Shown here one piece after another: positions 34,032-43,678 of a DNA stretch of 64,000 bases. How positions within the stretch are numbered: the stretch's first letter is position 1; each line of letters starts with the position of its first letter. The stretch is taken from assembly GCF_003013395.1 (NCBI RefSeq), contig NZ_PXZM01000007.1:36153-100152 (forward strand). The letters are read 5' to 3'. A program made the translations under genes and the position numbers. The notes under the pieces were generated by a model, which was not told the DNA's origin, searched no databases, and saw only the letters and a program-made list of their open reading frames with translations. Origin of the DNA: Brevibacillus fortis. GTDB taxonomy: Bacteria; Bacillota; Bacilli; Brevibacillales; Brevibacillaceae.

Positions 34032-36407
34032 ATGAAAACGGCGCAGTGCAAGCGGTGGCTCCTGGCCTTTTGTGCGTTCCTCCTGTTGGTAGCAGGTGTT
34101 CCTTTAGGATTAACGGGGACAGCCGTGGCAGAGGGAAACATTCAGCTAGGAGTAACAGTCGGAATTGAAGGAAAGTACAGGGATACGGGGATGGTACCCG
34201 TTGTGGTCACGGTGAGAAATGGAGGGGCGGATATTGAAGGGGAGCTTTTTGTCGCCACGGGGGAACAGGGAGACAGTCGCTTCGCAGTTGCCAATTATCA
34301 GCCGGTTTCGATTGCAAGCGGAGTGACCAAGCAGGTAACAATTGTTGTTCCTGGCTCAGAGCTGTATAGCAGTTCTTTTGTAGCCTTGATGCAAAATAAT
34401 AAGATCATCGCGCAAACTCCGGTAACAGGCGTTTCATACAGCGAAGATACGTTGATGATTGGCGTGCTGGCAGAAAATCCTGACACAGCTAACTTCCTTG
34501 GTGTACTGCCGAAGGGCTCCATTCATAACCCGGTCCAGCTCTTGACGATGAAAGCAGACAATATGCCAGTGACAGGTACACAGCTACAGATGATCAACAT
34601 GCTCGTTATCAATAATTTTGCTTTGGATTCATTAAACGAACAACAGATCAAAGCGATCCGGGATTGGACGAATTCTGGCGGGATGCTAATTTTAGCTGGA
34701 GGAGCGCAGTACAAGAAAGCCGGAGGCGTTTTGGCTGACTTGTCGCCAGTAGAAGTGACTGGAGTGACGAGTGTACAGACACTTTCTAGTTTAAAAGCGG
34801 ATAAGACCAATCCAGTTGCACTGACATCGCCTTTTACTGTAAGCAATGGGACATTGAAGGCAGGGAAGGTTCTGTACAGTGAAGGCAATATACCGCTCAT
34901 GATTGTCCATAACGCGGGAGCTGGAAAAGTATTGTATGTCGCCTATGATTTAGCGGCTGAACCAGTAGCCAGTTGGGCAGGAAACAGCCGTTTCTGGGCA
35001 GATACACTGATAAAGGCTTTTGGCTCTACCATCAACTCTTCAAAAGGGAGCATGCTGGACAACTTATGGCCACTTCAGGATGCTGCTGATCGAGTCCCAT
35101 CTTTGAAAATTCCAGAGGTTGGCTGGTTCGCTCTATTTTTCGGAATTTATGCCCTGGTTGCAGGGCCAGTCCTTTTCTATATTTTGCGGAGAGGCCGCAA
35201 GCAAAGCTACATGTGGGTGATTGTCCCTGCCCTCTCGGTGTTGGCTGGAATCGGAATCTTCTCGATTGGTGCCATCCAGCGCGGAGTGGGTGTAAAGTTG
35301 CACCAGGTAGGTTATATTGAGCTGCAAAACAACGGACAGGCGAATGCGATGAGCGTAACCGCATTATTCGTACCGAGTAATGACGACTATCGTTTGACTA
35401 TAAAGGGAGAGGGCATCACCCAACCCGTCACTGAAAGAAATCATATCGCTCAAATTCCGAAAACGTGGATTTCCATGCAGCCAGATCAGACTCATATTGA
35501 TTTTCGGGATGTAGAATTCTGGTCGATGCGCAAGGTTGCGACGGAGCAATCCTTATCGGACGTAGGAAAAATAGAATCGAACCTGTCGTATGAGAATGGC
35601 GCCCTGAAAGGAACTGTGACGAACCATACGAAGTACTCGCTACGTGACGTCACGATCTCGACAGGTATAACGGTACAAGAGTTTCCACAGTTGGCGGCTG
35701 GCAGCAGTATCGAAGTGAACTTGCCGTTTGCCTCTCAACATCAAGCAAGACGGAACCAACATCGGGTGAATACGGGGCATGCACTGCCGCAGCACATGCA
35801 GTCCAATGGCTATGATAGACAAACGCGTGAACAAGCCATCGTGGAAATGCTCGACATGAGGGACAGACGCGGAGGTCAGTCTGAAGTGGTAAAACTCGTG
35901 GGCTGGACCGATGAGCAAGTTGTAGAGGCTGTTGTACCGAACGAAAATACAGAGAACAGCAGCATTGCTATGGTCACTTCGACACTGCAAGTGAATCCAT
36001 CCAAGGACGGACACATTTATTATCCGACGGGATCGTTTGATGTGACGATGTCGGGCAGCTCTGTTCCGGTAGATGACTTCGGAGATGGCTTTAGACTCCC
36101 TGCCGGGGATATTACCTTTGACATCAATCTGAATCAGGAAGGACAGAATCTTGTCATCACTAATTTGTATCTGTACACCTGGTCAGAGGACAATACGACA
36201 TTTGAAAAAGAGGTTTACAACTGGAAGACAAAAGCTTTCGAACCATTTGAAAAAGCATTCATGAACAACGTCATGACCAGCGACAAGACCACGACTTATG
36301 TTTCGGGCGACGGCATTGTCCGTATCAAATTTGCCCACCAGTTTGAAGATGATCGCCACATTGGGATTCCAAGTGTCAGTGTGGAAGGGAAGGTGAGCAA
36401 GAAGTGA
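34032..36407 (+). CDS. Exported membrane-anchored protein, operon first gene
   Basis: 791 residues. Signal peptide ~10-35 (LLAFCAFLLLVAGVPLGLTG); a large extracytoplasmic region (~36-360) with a glutamine-amidotransferase-like pattern (IKAIRDWTNSGGMLILAGGA, AGKVLYVAYDLA); two membrane helices near 365-425; then a second external part with beta-rich segments. GGAGG ten bases before the ATG at 34032 favours it over upstream in-frame starts. The stop overlaps the ABC ATPase start. Function unknown; it heads an operon of an ABC exporter and MoxR/VWA proteins, so a role in envelope assembly is likely. Confidence 0.75.
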   Translation: MKTAQCKRWLLAFCAFLLLVAGVPLGLTGTAVAEGNIQLGVTVGIEGKYRDTGMVPVVVTVRNGGADIEGELFVATGEQGDSRFAVANYQPVSIASGVTKQVTIVVPGSELYSSSFVALMQNNKIIAQTPVTGVSYSEDTLMIGVLAENPDTANFLGVLPKGSIHNPVQLLTMKADNMPVTGTQLQMINMLVINNFALDSLNEQQIKAIRDWTNSGGMLILAGGAQYKKAGGVLADLSPVEVTGVTSVQTLSSLKADKTNPVALTSPFTVSNGTLKAGKVLYSEGNIPLMIVHNAGAGKVLYVAYDLAAEPVASWAGNSRFWADTLIKAFGSTINSSKGSMLDNLWPLQDAADRVPSLKIPEVGWFALFFGIYALVAGPVLFYILRRGRKQSYMWVIVPALSVLAGIGIFSIGAIQRGVGVKLHQVGYIELQNNGQANAMSVTALFVPSNDDYRLTIKGEGITQPVTERNHIAQIPKTWISMQPDQTHIDFRDVEFWSMRKVATEQSLSDVGKIESNLSYENGALKGTVTNHTKYSLRDVTISTGITVQEFPQLAAGSSIEVNLPFASQHQARRNQHRVNTGHALPQHMQSNGYDRQTREQAIVEMLDMRDRRGGQSEVVKLVGWTDEQVVEAVVPNENTENSSIAMVTSTLQVNPSKDGHIYYPTGSFDVTMSGSSVPVDDFGDGFRLPAGDITFDINLNQEGQNLVITNLYLYTWSEDNTTFEKEVYNWKTKAFEPFEKAFMNNVMTSDKTTTYVSGDGIVRIKFAHQFEDDRHIGIPSVSVEGKVSKK

Positions 36408-37330
36408 TCCAAATCCAAAATTTGCGCAAGCGCTACGGCAAAATGGAGGCGCTAAAAGGACTTTCGCTCGAAATTGACAAGGGTACCGTTTTTGGTTTCG
36501 TCGGTCCGAACGGGGCAGGAAAATCCACGACGATGTCCATTTTGGCGACTTTATTGGAGCCGACCAGTGGGAGGGCATACGTAGGCGGCTACGAAGTGAC
36601 CAAGCATCCAAAAGAAGTGCGCAAGCTGATCGGCTACATGCCAGACTTTTTTGGTGTCTACGACAATTTGACAGCGGAAGAGTACCTCGATTTTTACGGC
36701 GCGAACTACGATATTCCGGCAGCAGAGCGAAAACAAATCATTCCGCAGTTATTAGAACTGGTGAATCTCACCCACAAGCGTGATGCCTTTGTCGACTCGT
36801 TGTCGCGGGGGATGAAGCAGCGTCTCGGGCTGGCCCGCTCGCTGGTTCACAATCCAGAAGTGCTCATTTTGGACGAACCGGCTTCTGGTTTGGACCCGCG
36901 TGCACGAATTGAGCTGCGGGAGATTTTGAAGGAACTGCGGGACATGGGCAAGACGATTATCATTAGCTCGCACATATTGCCCGAGCTAGCGGAGATGTGC
37001 GACGTCATCGGGATTGTGGAGGAAGGCAATCTGGTTGCCTTTGGACGAGTCGATGAGATTTACTCGAAAATGCAAGAACAACGGGTATTGCGCGTCCGCC
37101 TGTTGGATCGGGTTGATGAAGCAATGACGCGCTTGCGTGAGATGCCCGTCATTACCAAGGTGACACGCGAAGGGAACTGGGTCGTTGCAGGCTTTACAGG
37201 CAATGACGAAGAACAGGTTGAGCTGTTGCGGGAGCTTGCGGTGTCAGGCTATCCTGTTGCAGCGTTTAATGAGGCAGTTGGTGATTTGGAAGAAATCTTC
37301 CTGGAAATTACGAAAGGGGTGGGCTCATGA
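36404..37330 (+). CDS. ABC transporter ATP-binding protein
   Basis: 308 residues. Walker A GPNGAGKSTT (~44-53), signature SRGMKQRLGLARSL (~137-150), Walker B VLILDEPASGLDPRAR (~155-170) and switch His in IIISSHILPEL. A C-terminal regulatory extension (~215-308) is typical of ABC-2 exporter ATPases. GTG start overlapping the previous stop; the next gene also overlaps (ATGA). It energises the permease encoded next. Confidence 0.93.
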   Translation: MIQIQNLRKRYGKMEALKGLSLEIDKGTVFGFVGPNGAGKSTTMSILATLLEPTSGRAYVGGYEVTKHPKEVRKLIGYMPDFFGVYDNLTAEEYLDFYGANYDIPAAERKQIIPQLLELVNLTHKRDAFVDSLSRGMKQRLGLARSLVHNPEVLILDEPASGLDPRARIELREILKELRDMGKTIIISSHILPELAEMCDVIGIVEEGNLVAFGRVDEIYSKMQEQRVLRVRLLDRVDEAMTRLREMPVITKVTREGNWVVAGFTGNDEEQVELLRELAVSGYPVAAFNEAVGDLEEIFLEITKGVGS

Positions 37331-38187
37331 GCGACTTGAGACGTTTTCGCAACCCTGTCTTGTTCAATGAATGGAAAATGCGGATGCGGACCAATCGGTC
37401 ACCGTGGATCATCCTGCTCTATTTGCTTATTTTGGGCGCAATGACGCTCACGCTGATTTTCTTTATGACAAACGGCGGCAACTACTACAATCCGAATGAT
37501 ACACGCGAGCTGTTCATGATGCTGTCTGTGTTTCAGCTCGGGATGATTTGCTTCGTCGTACCAGGACTGACGGCAGGTGTGATTTCCGGTGAACGCGAAC
37601 GCCAGACGTTGAGTGTGCTGTTGACCACGAATGTCAGTGCCACACGATTGATTTTAGGCAAATGGCTGGCGTCGCTCAGCTTCATGACCTTCTTAGTCAT
37701 TACCACAATCCCGCTCTATGCCATCGTCTTTTTGTATGGCGGAATCTCACCTGCACAAGTGATCAAGGTGTTTGGCTTTTACGTTATTACGATGTTTGGC
37801 ATTGGCAGCATCGGTGTGCTCATGTCCACGCTGATCAAACGGACAGGTATCGCTACGGTCGTCACTTATGCCGTGGTGTTCGGATATGCGATCGGATCGA
37901 GCATACTGGCGGAGATTATCAAAGAGTTCATTCGGTACCAGCGCCGGTCGGGTGGCATGTCATCCGCGACCATGCCGGAATGGCCTGATTTCCTGCATAA
38001 TTTAAACCCACTGTTTGCGATGTTAAACATTTTTGATGAAGGGCCGCAGACCAGGCTTGGGAACGTGGACCCGTACGCAGTTTACTGCCTGTTTTTCGGG
38101 ATCATTACACTGATCTGTCTTTTGTTCTCCATCTATCTCATTCAGCCAGTGAAACCGAGATTTCGTAAAGTAAAAGAGGAGCAATAA
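37327..38187 (+). CDS. ABC-2-type permease
   Basis: 286 residues, six membrane helices. After the N-terminal VLFNEWKMRMRTNRSPWIIL comes the ABC-2/ABC-2-like feature SGERERQTLSVLLTTNVSAT (cytoplasmic loop, ~77-96), then a long loop before the last helices. It overlaps the ATPase gene by 4 bp. Forms an exporter with the preceding ATPase; the pair resembles exporters seen next to MoxR/VWA operons (GldA/GldF-like). Substrate unknown. Confidence 0.88.
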   Translation: MSDLRRFRNPVLFNEWKMRMRTNRSPWIILLYLLILGAMTLTLIFFMTNGGNYYNPNDTRELFMMLSVFQLGMICFVVPGLTAGVISGERERQTLSVLLTTNVSATRLILGKWLASLSFMTFLVITTIPLYAIVFLYGGISPAQVIKVFGFYVITMFGIGSIGVLMSTLIKRTGIATVVTYAVVFGYAIGSSILAEIIKEFIRYQRRSGGMSSATMPEWPDFLHNLNPLFAMLNIFDEGPQTRLGNVDPYAVYCLFFGIITLICLLFSIYLIQPVKPRFRKVKEEQ

Positions 38188-38190
38188 GCC

Positions 38191-39894
38191 ATGTTTACCT
38201 CTAAAGCGAACGACGAGCTGAAGTCACTGCTTACACCCATTCGTAAGCAACTGGGCTTGCGTGTATGGATACAGCAGCTCATTGTCTATGGCTTATGGGG
38301 AATGGGGGCGAGTCTCGTGCTCCTCCTCCTTGCCCGCATCTGGCCGATTCCGTTTTACCAATGGATCGCGATTGGGCTGCCAGTGCTTGTTGTTATCACA
38401 GGTTTAGTGCGTGCACTTTGGATGCGCCCTACATGGCTCCAATGTGCGCAAGTGGCAGACGGGAATGGTTTGGCCCAGCGAGTGGTTACAGCATGGGAGA
38501 ATCAAGAGAATCAGTCGATGGTAGCGGGTATGCAGAGGGAAGACGCCCTGCAGCATCTGCGTAAAAATTTGCCGCAAGTCGTAGAGAGTGTCCGCATCTG
38601 GTCGCTGGTCCAAAGAAAGGTGTACGTCACAAGCAGCTTGCTATTGGTGTGCCTGGTACTGTTTGTTTGGCCGAACCCTCAAGACTTGCGACTAGCCCAG
38701 ATAGCAGAGGAAGAGAAAGCAATCGCGCAGGTCGAGGAAGAAGTAGAGGCACTCAAGCAGGATGTGAAAAAGAACACAGGCTTAACCGATGCGCAGAAAA
38801 AGCAGCTTGCGGAAATGCTGGAGCAGGCAAAAAAGGCCCTTGCGAAGGCAGACGACCCGGCAGAACGTCAAAATGCACTGCGCGCTGCCGAAAAACAATT
38901 GGAGAAGGTCAGAGATGCAGAGCAGCACAAGGAAAAAGCGCTGCAAGCACTCCAGCGCAGTTTGGGTAATCAAGAAGGGACACAAGCCTTGGCTGGCGCG
39001 ATGGAGGCAAAAGACCGACAGGCCATGACGGAGGCCCTGGCAAAAATGGCAAAAGCCATGGAGGGCATGCCGCAAAAAGAGCGGGAAGAGATTGCCCGCG
39101 AACTCGCTAGCGCAGCAGAGCAATTGAAAAAAGAGGCAGAGTCTGCTGACTCGAAGGAGCTGGAGGATATCGCCAAACAACTGGCAGAGGCAGCCCAGCA
39201 AACAGCCCAAGGACAAGTGCCTCAAGCGATGACTGCGCTCGAGAACAGCTTGATGCAGGCCATGACGGGCATCCAGCAATCTCAGCAAGCCATGCTCGCA
39301 GCTATACATGCCGCGGCTTCGCTCAATCAGTCGCAGATGACGCTTGCCAGTGCAGGCGCACAAGCAGGAACTGCTGGAGCGAGTGGAGCTGGGTCAGGTA
39401 CGGCAGAAACAGGCCAGGCGACCCCAGCATCGGGGTCACCCGGGAATCAGCCAACTGCGGCAACACCGGGAACAGGAGCCAATCCAAATCAAGGGGCGAA
39501 CCCGGCAAACCAGCCTGGGAATGGAAATAATGGCTCGGGGCAAGGGAACGGGAACGGCAATGGGAATGGCAACGGAAATGGCTCTGGCGGTCAAGGGAGC
39601 GGTCAAGGTGGCGGGGCAGGCTTAGGAAAAGGTAGACACGAGCTCGTTACCGTCCCGGCAGATCGCATAGGTGGAGAAAACGGACCTGTTGATACGGTCG
39701 GAGGCTCACTCGGGTCAGGACCTTCCCAGTCGCAGCAAAGCGGAAACACACAAGTCTCCTCCGGTGGAACGCTGCCGTACGAGGAAGTGTATGGCCAATA
39801 TGAGCAATTTGCCCGCGAGAGTATGGAAAAGGGCAGTATTCCCGGCGATTATCAACAGATCGTGAAGGATTATTTCAGCAAAATAGAGCCTTAA
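38191..39894 (+). CDS. Membrane protein with long coiled coil and Gly/Asn/Gln-rich tail
   Basis: 567 residues. Membrane helices at ~30-70 and ~145-160; a strongly charged coiled coil (~170-340, AEEEKAIAQVEEEVEALKQD and later heptads); a Ser/Ala region; then low complexity (~390-480: GNGNGNGNGNGNGSGGQGSG). A conserved-looking end LPYEEVYGQYEQFARESMEK...IVKDYFSKIEP closes it. It lies between the ABC permease and MoxR gene on one transcript. Possibly a scaffold for the VWA proteins; family not named by me. Confidence 0.75.
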   Translation: MFTSKANDELKSLLTPIRKQLGLRVWIQQLIVYGLWGMGASLVLLLLARIWPIPFYQWIAIGLPVLVVITGLVRALWMRPTWLQCAQVADGNGLAQRVVTAWENQENQSMVAGMQREDALQHLRKNLPQVVESVRIWSLVQRKVYVTSSLLLVCLVLFVWPNPQDLRLAQIAEEEKAIAQVEEEVEALKQDVKKNTGLTDAQKKQLAEMLEQAKKALAKADDPAERQNALRAAEKQLEKVRDAEQHKEKALQALQRSLGNQEGTQALAGAMEAKDRQAMTEALAKMAKAMEGMPQKEREEIARELASAAEQLKKEAESADSKELEDIAKQLAEAAQQTAQGQVPQAMTALENSLMQAMTGIQQSQQAMLAAIHAAASLNQSQMTLASAGAQAGTAGASGAGSGTAETGQATPASGSPGNQPTAATPGTGANPNQGANPANQPGNGNNGSGQGNGNGNGNGNGNGSGGQGSGQGGGAGLGKGRHELVTVPADRIGGENGPVDTVGGSLGSGPSQSQQSGNTQVSSGGTLPYEEVYGQYEQFARESMEKGSIPGDYQQIVKDYFSKIEP

Positions 39895-39925
39895 GATCAT
39901 TCAACAACAGGAAGGAGACACGGCG

Positions 39926-40909
39926 ATGGCGCAGCAAACACTAGAGGATTGCTTGCAGCGAGTAGAGCTTGTCAGGCAGGAAATTGGGAAGGTATTCGTA
40001 GGACAAAAAGATGTGGTCGAGCAACTTCTGTGGGCCGTGTTTGCAGGTGGACATGCGCTTTTGGAAGGCGTTCCCGGATTGGGCAAAACGCTGCTTGTTC
40101 GGACATTGTCCCAAACCTTCGAGCTGTCTTTTCAACGGATTCAGTTCACACCGGACCTGATGCCGACAGACATTACTGGAACGAACATCCTGTTGGTCGA
40201 CGAGAAGGGACAGCAGTCCTTCCAGTTCCAGCATGGTCCGATCTTCGCTCATGTCGTGCTGGCTGACGAAATCAACAGGGCGACGCCGAAGACACAAAGT
40301 GCCCTGTTGGAGGCCATGCAGGAGCGAACGGTTTCAGCCGGGGGAGTGACTCGTCCGCTGCCAGCGCCGTTCTTCGTTCTCGCGACACAGAACCCGCTGG
40401 AGCAGGAAGGGACATACCCCTTGCCAGAAGCGCAGATGGACCGCTTTTTATTGAAGATCGACGTGCCGTATCCGACGGAAGAAGAACTGAAAATGATCGT
40501 GCGGCAAACGACCACGAGCCAAGTGATTACCGTGGAAAAAGTGGCTTCAGCCGAGCAAATTGCTGAGATTCAGCAGGCAGCGCGTGAAGTGCTGGTAGCT
40601 GATGTGGTACTGGATTACGCCGTGAAGCTGCTTTTAGCGACGCATCCGGGCGAACAGGCGATTGCCTCAGTGAACAAATATGTGCGCAACGGCGCAGGAC
40701 CGCGTGGCGTGCAGGCGATTGTCTCCTTGGCAAAGGTACGTGCACTATTGGCTGGCCGATACAATCTGGCGTATGAGGACGTGACAGCAGTTGCTCTGCC
40801 AGCGCTGCGCCATCGTATTTTCCTCAATTTTGAAGGAGAGGCAAACGGCATCCGACCAGACCGCGTCATTATGGATATTTTGGACGAACTGGGGACGCAG
40901 AAGGTATGA
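39926..40909 (+). CDS. MoxR-family AAA+ ATPase
   Basis: 327 residues. Walker A EGVPGLGKTLLVRTL (~47-61), MoxR motif IQFTPDLMPTDITGTN, Walker B VVLADEINRATPKTQSALLE (~110-129), sensor TQNPLEQEGTYPLPEAQMDR. MoxR ATPases act as chaperones that remodel or insert metals into client complexes together with VWA proteins; clients are probably the two VWA proteins encoded downstream. AAGGAG upstream of the ATG. Its stop overlaps the DUF58 start by 4 bp. Confidence 0.94.
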   Translation: MAQQTLEDCLQRVELVRQEIGKVFVGQKDVVEQLLWAVFAGGHALLEGVPGLGKTLLVRTLSQTFELSFQRIQFTPDLMPTDITGTNILLVDEKGQQSFQFQHGPIFAHVVLADEINRATPKTQSALLEAMQERTVSAGGVTRPLPAPFFVLATQNPLEQEGTYPLPEAQMDRFLLKIDVPYPTEEELKMIVRQTTTSQVITVEKVASAEQIAEIQQAAREVLVADVVLDYAVKLLLATHPGEQAIASVNKYVRNGAGPRGVQAIVSLAKVRALLAGRYNLAYEDVTAVALPALRHRIFLNFEGEANGIRPDRVIMDILDELGTQKV

Positions 40910-41787
40910 ATCAACACCTGCTTGATCCGTCATGGCTCGCTAGGCTGGAGCGAATGCAGATGGCTAGTCGCAAAGCGGTCAGCGGCAGCCAGGCAGGAAA
41001 GCGAAAGGCGAGACAGCTGGGCAGCTCCATGGAGTTCGCGGACTTTCGGGCGTATGTTCCCGGCGATGATTTGCGGCAGCTCGATTGGAATGCGTATGCC
41101 CGTTCAGGCAAGCTGTTTTTGAAAAAGTACTTGGATGAAACAGAGCTACATGTGAACTTGTATATCGATTGCAGTCGTTCGATGGGCTACGGGCAACCGA
41201 ACAAAATGGCACGTGCTGTCGAGATTGCCGCGGCTCTGGGCTATTTGTCCTTGTGTCACCTCGATCATGTGTCGGTCTATGCATTTGACAGCCGCATTAC
41301 GGCAGCACTTACCGGGCTGCAAGGAAAGAGCCAGGCGCATCGATTTCTCCACTTCCTATCTTCCCTGCAAGAAGGTGGGGCAGGTGATATTCAAACGGCA
41401 ATGCGCCAGCCTGGGGCGGTCAGCGGCAAAGCAGGCATATCCATCGTGCTGTCGGACTTTTTGTTCGAGTCAGGCTATACGGAAGGCATCGCGTATTTGC
41501 AGGCGGCCAGACAAGAGGTCACGCTGGTCCAGGTGCTTTCCAAAGAAGAGCTTGCGCCTGAGTATGCGGGAGAGCTGCGGTTGATAGATTCAGAGACAGG
41601 GCAGGCAAAAGAAGTATCCCTGACCAGCCTTTTGATGGAAGAGTACCATAAGAGCTTGCGAGATTATCAACAAGAACTGTCCGCGTTTGCTTATGGAAGA
41701 GGAATTGCCAGTGTCAGCGTCGAGGCTGAACAATCGCTGGAGTCGATCGTCTTCCATGTCTTTCGTCAGGCCGGCTTGATTCGCTAG
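40906..41787 (+). CDS. DUF58 / VWA-like protein
   Basis: 293 residues. The DUF58 signature FRAYVPGDDLRQLDWNAYAR (~43-62) is followed by a VWA-like core with YIDCSRSMGYG (DxSxS metal site, ~87-97). No membrane segment; cytoplasmic. DUF58 genes nearly always sit beside moxR, as here with a 4-bp overlap. A likely adaptor between MoxR and the membrane VWA proteins. Confidence 0.9.
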   Translation: MNQHLLDPSWLARLERMQMASRKAVSGSQAGKRKARQLGSSMEFADFRAYVPGDDLRQLDWNAYARSGKLFLKKYLDETELHVNLYIDCSRSMGYGQPNKMARAVEIAAALGYLSLCHLDHVSVYAFDSRITAALTGLQGKSQAHRFLHFLSSLQEGGAGDIQTAMRQPGAVSGKAGISIVLSDFLFESGYTEGIAYLQAARQEVTLVQVLSKEELAPEYAGELRLIDSETGQAKEVSLTSLLMEEYHKSLRDYQQELSAFAYGRGIASVSVEAEQSLESIVFHVFRQAGLIR

Positions 41788-41803
41788 AGAGGAGAGAGAC
41801 AAC

Positions 41804-43678
41804 ATGCAGTGGATGGGTTTGGGCAACTTGTGGTTTGCACTGATTATCCCGGCCATTATCGTCCTCTATCTGCTCAAGCGAAAAGTAGAGGATCGTGTCA
41901 TACCAAGTACGCTCCTGTGGCAGCGTACGATGCAAAACTGGGAAGCGGTAAAACCGTGGGAAAGGCTGCGGCGCAACCTGTTGCTGCTGCTGCAACTGCT
42001 CGCTGCCTGCTTGCTCGTACTGGCTTTGATACGACCGGCCGTTCTCACTGAGGGAATCACATCCGACCATACCATTATAGTCGTGGATACATCAGGGAGC
42101 ATGATGGCGAAGGAAGGGAACGAGACGCGGCTGGAACGAGCCGTATCGCAGGCAAAAGCGCTCGTAGAGAAGCTGGGAAGCGGACAGACGATGACCCTCA
42201 TCGAGGCAGGGCGTGAGCCGAATGTGTTGGTTTCGAAAAGTGCAGACAAAGAACTGCTCTTGCAGGCCATTGAAAAGCTTGCGCCTTTTTCTGGGACATC
42301 CGATCAAATCGCAGCCTTGTCATTGGCAGGAGCCATTGCAGAGAATGAACCAGGCAGTGGAGTGGTTTGGATGGGGGACGGAAGCGGGGAGCGCAAGTTG
42401 GATGGAGGCTCAGTTCCTGCTTTTTCCGGGAGCTTTCAGTTCATGCAGATGGGAAGCACCCGCGAGAATGCCGCAATCGGCGTTTTTGTGACCCAGCCTA
42501 CGGAAAAAGGGATAGAGGGATTGCTGCGGGTGGACAATCACGGCAGTATGCCTGCAAAAGGAAAAGTCACTGTTTTTGATGAGCAAGACAAGTTGCTGGA
42601 TACGGATTCTTTTGCGATTGGAGCGGGTAGCTCCCAGACCTTTTCGTTTCAGAAGCTGGCGGTGTCCAGCGTCTATCGTGCAGTCATCGAACCGGAGCAG
42701 GACGGACTTTCCCAGGATAATGTCATGTGGAGTGTCCCATTTGCTGCCGGGAAGGGAAAAGCAGTGCTGTATTCGCCAGAAGGGAACCGTTTCTTGCATC
42801 AGGTGTTGCAGACCGTTGGCAGCCTGGAGGTGGAAACGGCTCAGCAGGCACCGGATGCTGCGGCGCCTGCGCGTGACCTGTGGGTTTTTGACGGAGTCGT
42901 GCCAGACAAGCTGCCAAAAGGAAACATCCTGTTGATTGCTCCAAACAAGAAATCAGAGTGGTTGCCCCTTGCTGGAGAAAAAGAATTGGATCAACAGCCA
43001 AGACCAGTAACCCCGGATGACCCGCTGCTCAAGCACGTAGATTGGCGAGATGTGCATGTCGCAAAAGGATACGTATTGGACGAGATGCCCGGTATGAAGT
43101 CATTGGTACGCGCAGGCGATGTCGATCTGGTGAGAGCCGGGATCATGGACGGTCGACGAATGGTCATCATCGGATTTGATTTGCATGCTTCGGACTTTCC
43201 GCTTCGTCCTGCTTTTCCGATTTTCATGCAAAATGTCGTCAACTGGTTGTCTCCTGGTCAAACGGCCCCTATCCCCCTGGCACATCCGGGAGAGGTTTTG
43301 ACCATCCCACTTTCACCGGGAGCGACAACACGTACCTTGACGTATCCGAATGGACACCAGCAGTCTCTAACGGAGGACGCCACGTCCAAAACGATGCAGC
43401 TACCGGAGTTGACCGGATTGTATCGCCTTGACGAAGGGATGGATACAGGGACTAAAAGTACGTATTTTACTGTCCAAATGAATGAGGAAGAATCGAATAT
43501 TACACCAAAGTCTGTGAGCGTTGTCCAAAAGAATGTCGAAGGACAAAAGGAGAGGGAGGAAGCAACAGCGACTGACACAACAGGAGCGCTGGGAACGAAG
43601 GAGCTGACCTATTGGTTGGCGGCGTTTGCTCTCTTGGTGTTATTGGTGGAATGGAGGGTGTACCAGCGTGGGTATTAA
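41804..43678 (+). CDS. BatA-like VWA membrane protein
   Basis: 624 residues. N-terminal BatA helix region (LGNLWFALIIPAIIVLYLLK, ~5-24) with a second helix ~60-80, then a VWA domain with metal site VVDTSGSMMAKEG (~89-101), an extracytoplasmic part (~200-590) and a last membrane helix (ELTYWLAAFALLVLLVEWRV, ~600-619). Two N-terminal helices, external VWA and C-terminal anchor are the BatA/aerotolerance layout. Overlaps the next gene by 11 bp. Confidence 0.88.
   Translation: MQWMGLGNLWFALIIPAIIVLYLLKRKVEDRVIPSTLLWQRTMQNWEAVKPWERLRRNLLLLLQLLAACLLVLALIRPAVLTEGITSDHTIIVVDTSGSMMAKEGNETRLERAVSQAKALVEKLGSGQTMTLIEAGREPNVLVSKSADKELLLQAIEKLAPFSGTSDQIAALSLAGAIAENEPGSGVVWMGDGSGERKLDGGSVPAFSGSFQFMQMGSTRENAAIGVFVTQPTEKGIEGLLRVDNHGSMPAKGKVTVFDEQDKLLDTDSFAIGAGSSQTFSFQKLAVSSVYRAVIEPEQDGLSQDNVMWSVPFAAGKGKAVLYSPEGNRFLHQVLQTVGSLEVETAQQAPDAAAPARDLWVFDGVVPDKLPKGNILLIAPNKKSEWLPLAGEKELDQQPRPVTPDDPLLKHVDWRDVHVAKGYVLDEMPGMKSLVRAGDVDLVRAGIMDGRRMVIIGFDLHASDFPLRPAFPIFMQNVVNWLSPGQTAPIPLAHPGEVLTIPLSPGATTRTLTYPNGHQQSLTEDATSKTMQLPELTGLYRLDEGMDTGTKSTYFTVQMNEEESNITPKSVSVVQKNVEGQKEREEATATDTTGALGTKELTYWLAAFALLVLLVEWRVYQRGY

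Noticed and set aside
38782..39363. Leftward 193-codon Leu/Cys-rich ORF
   Set aside because: Shadow of the Ala/Glu/Lys coiled-coil gene on the plus strand.
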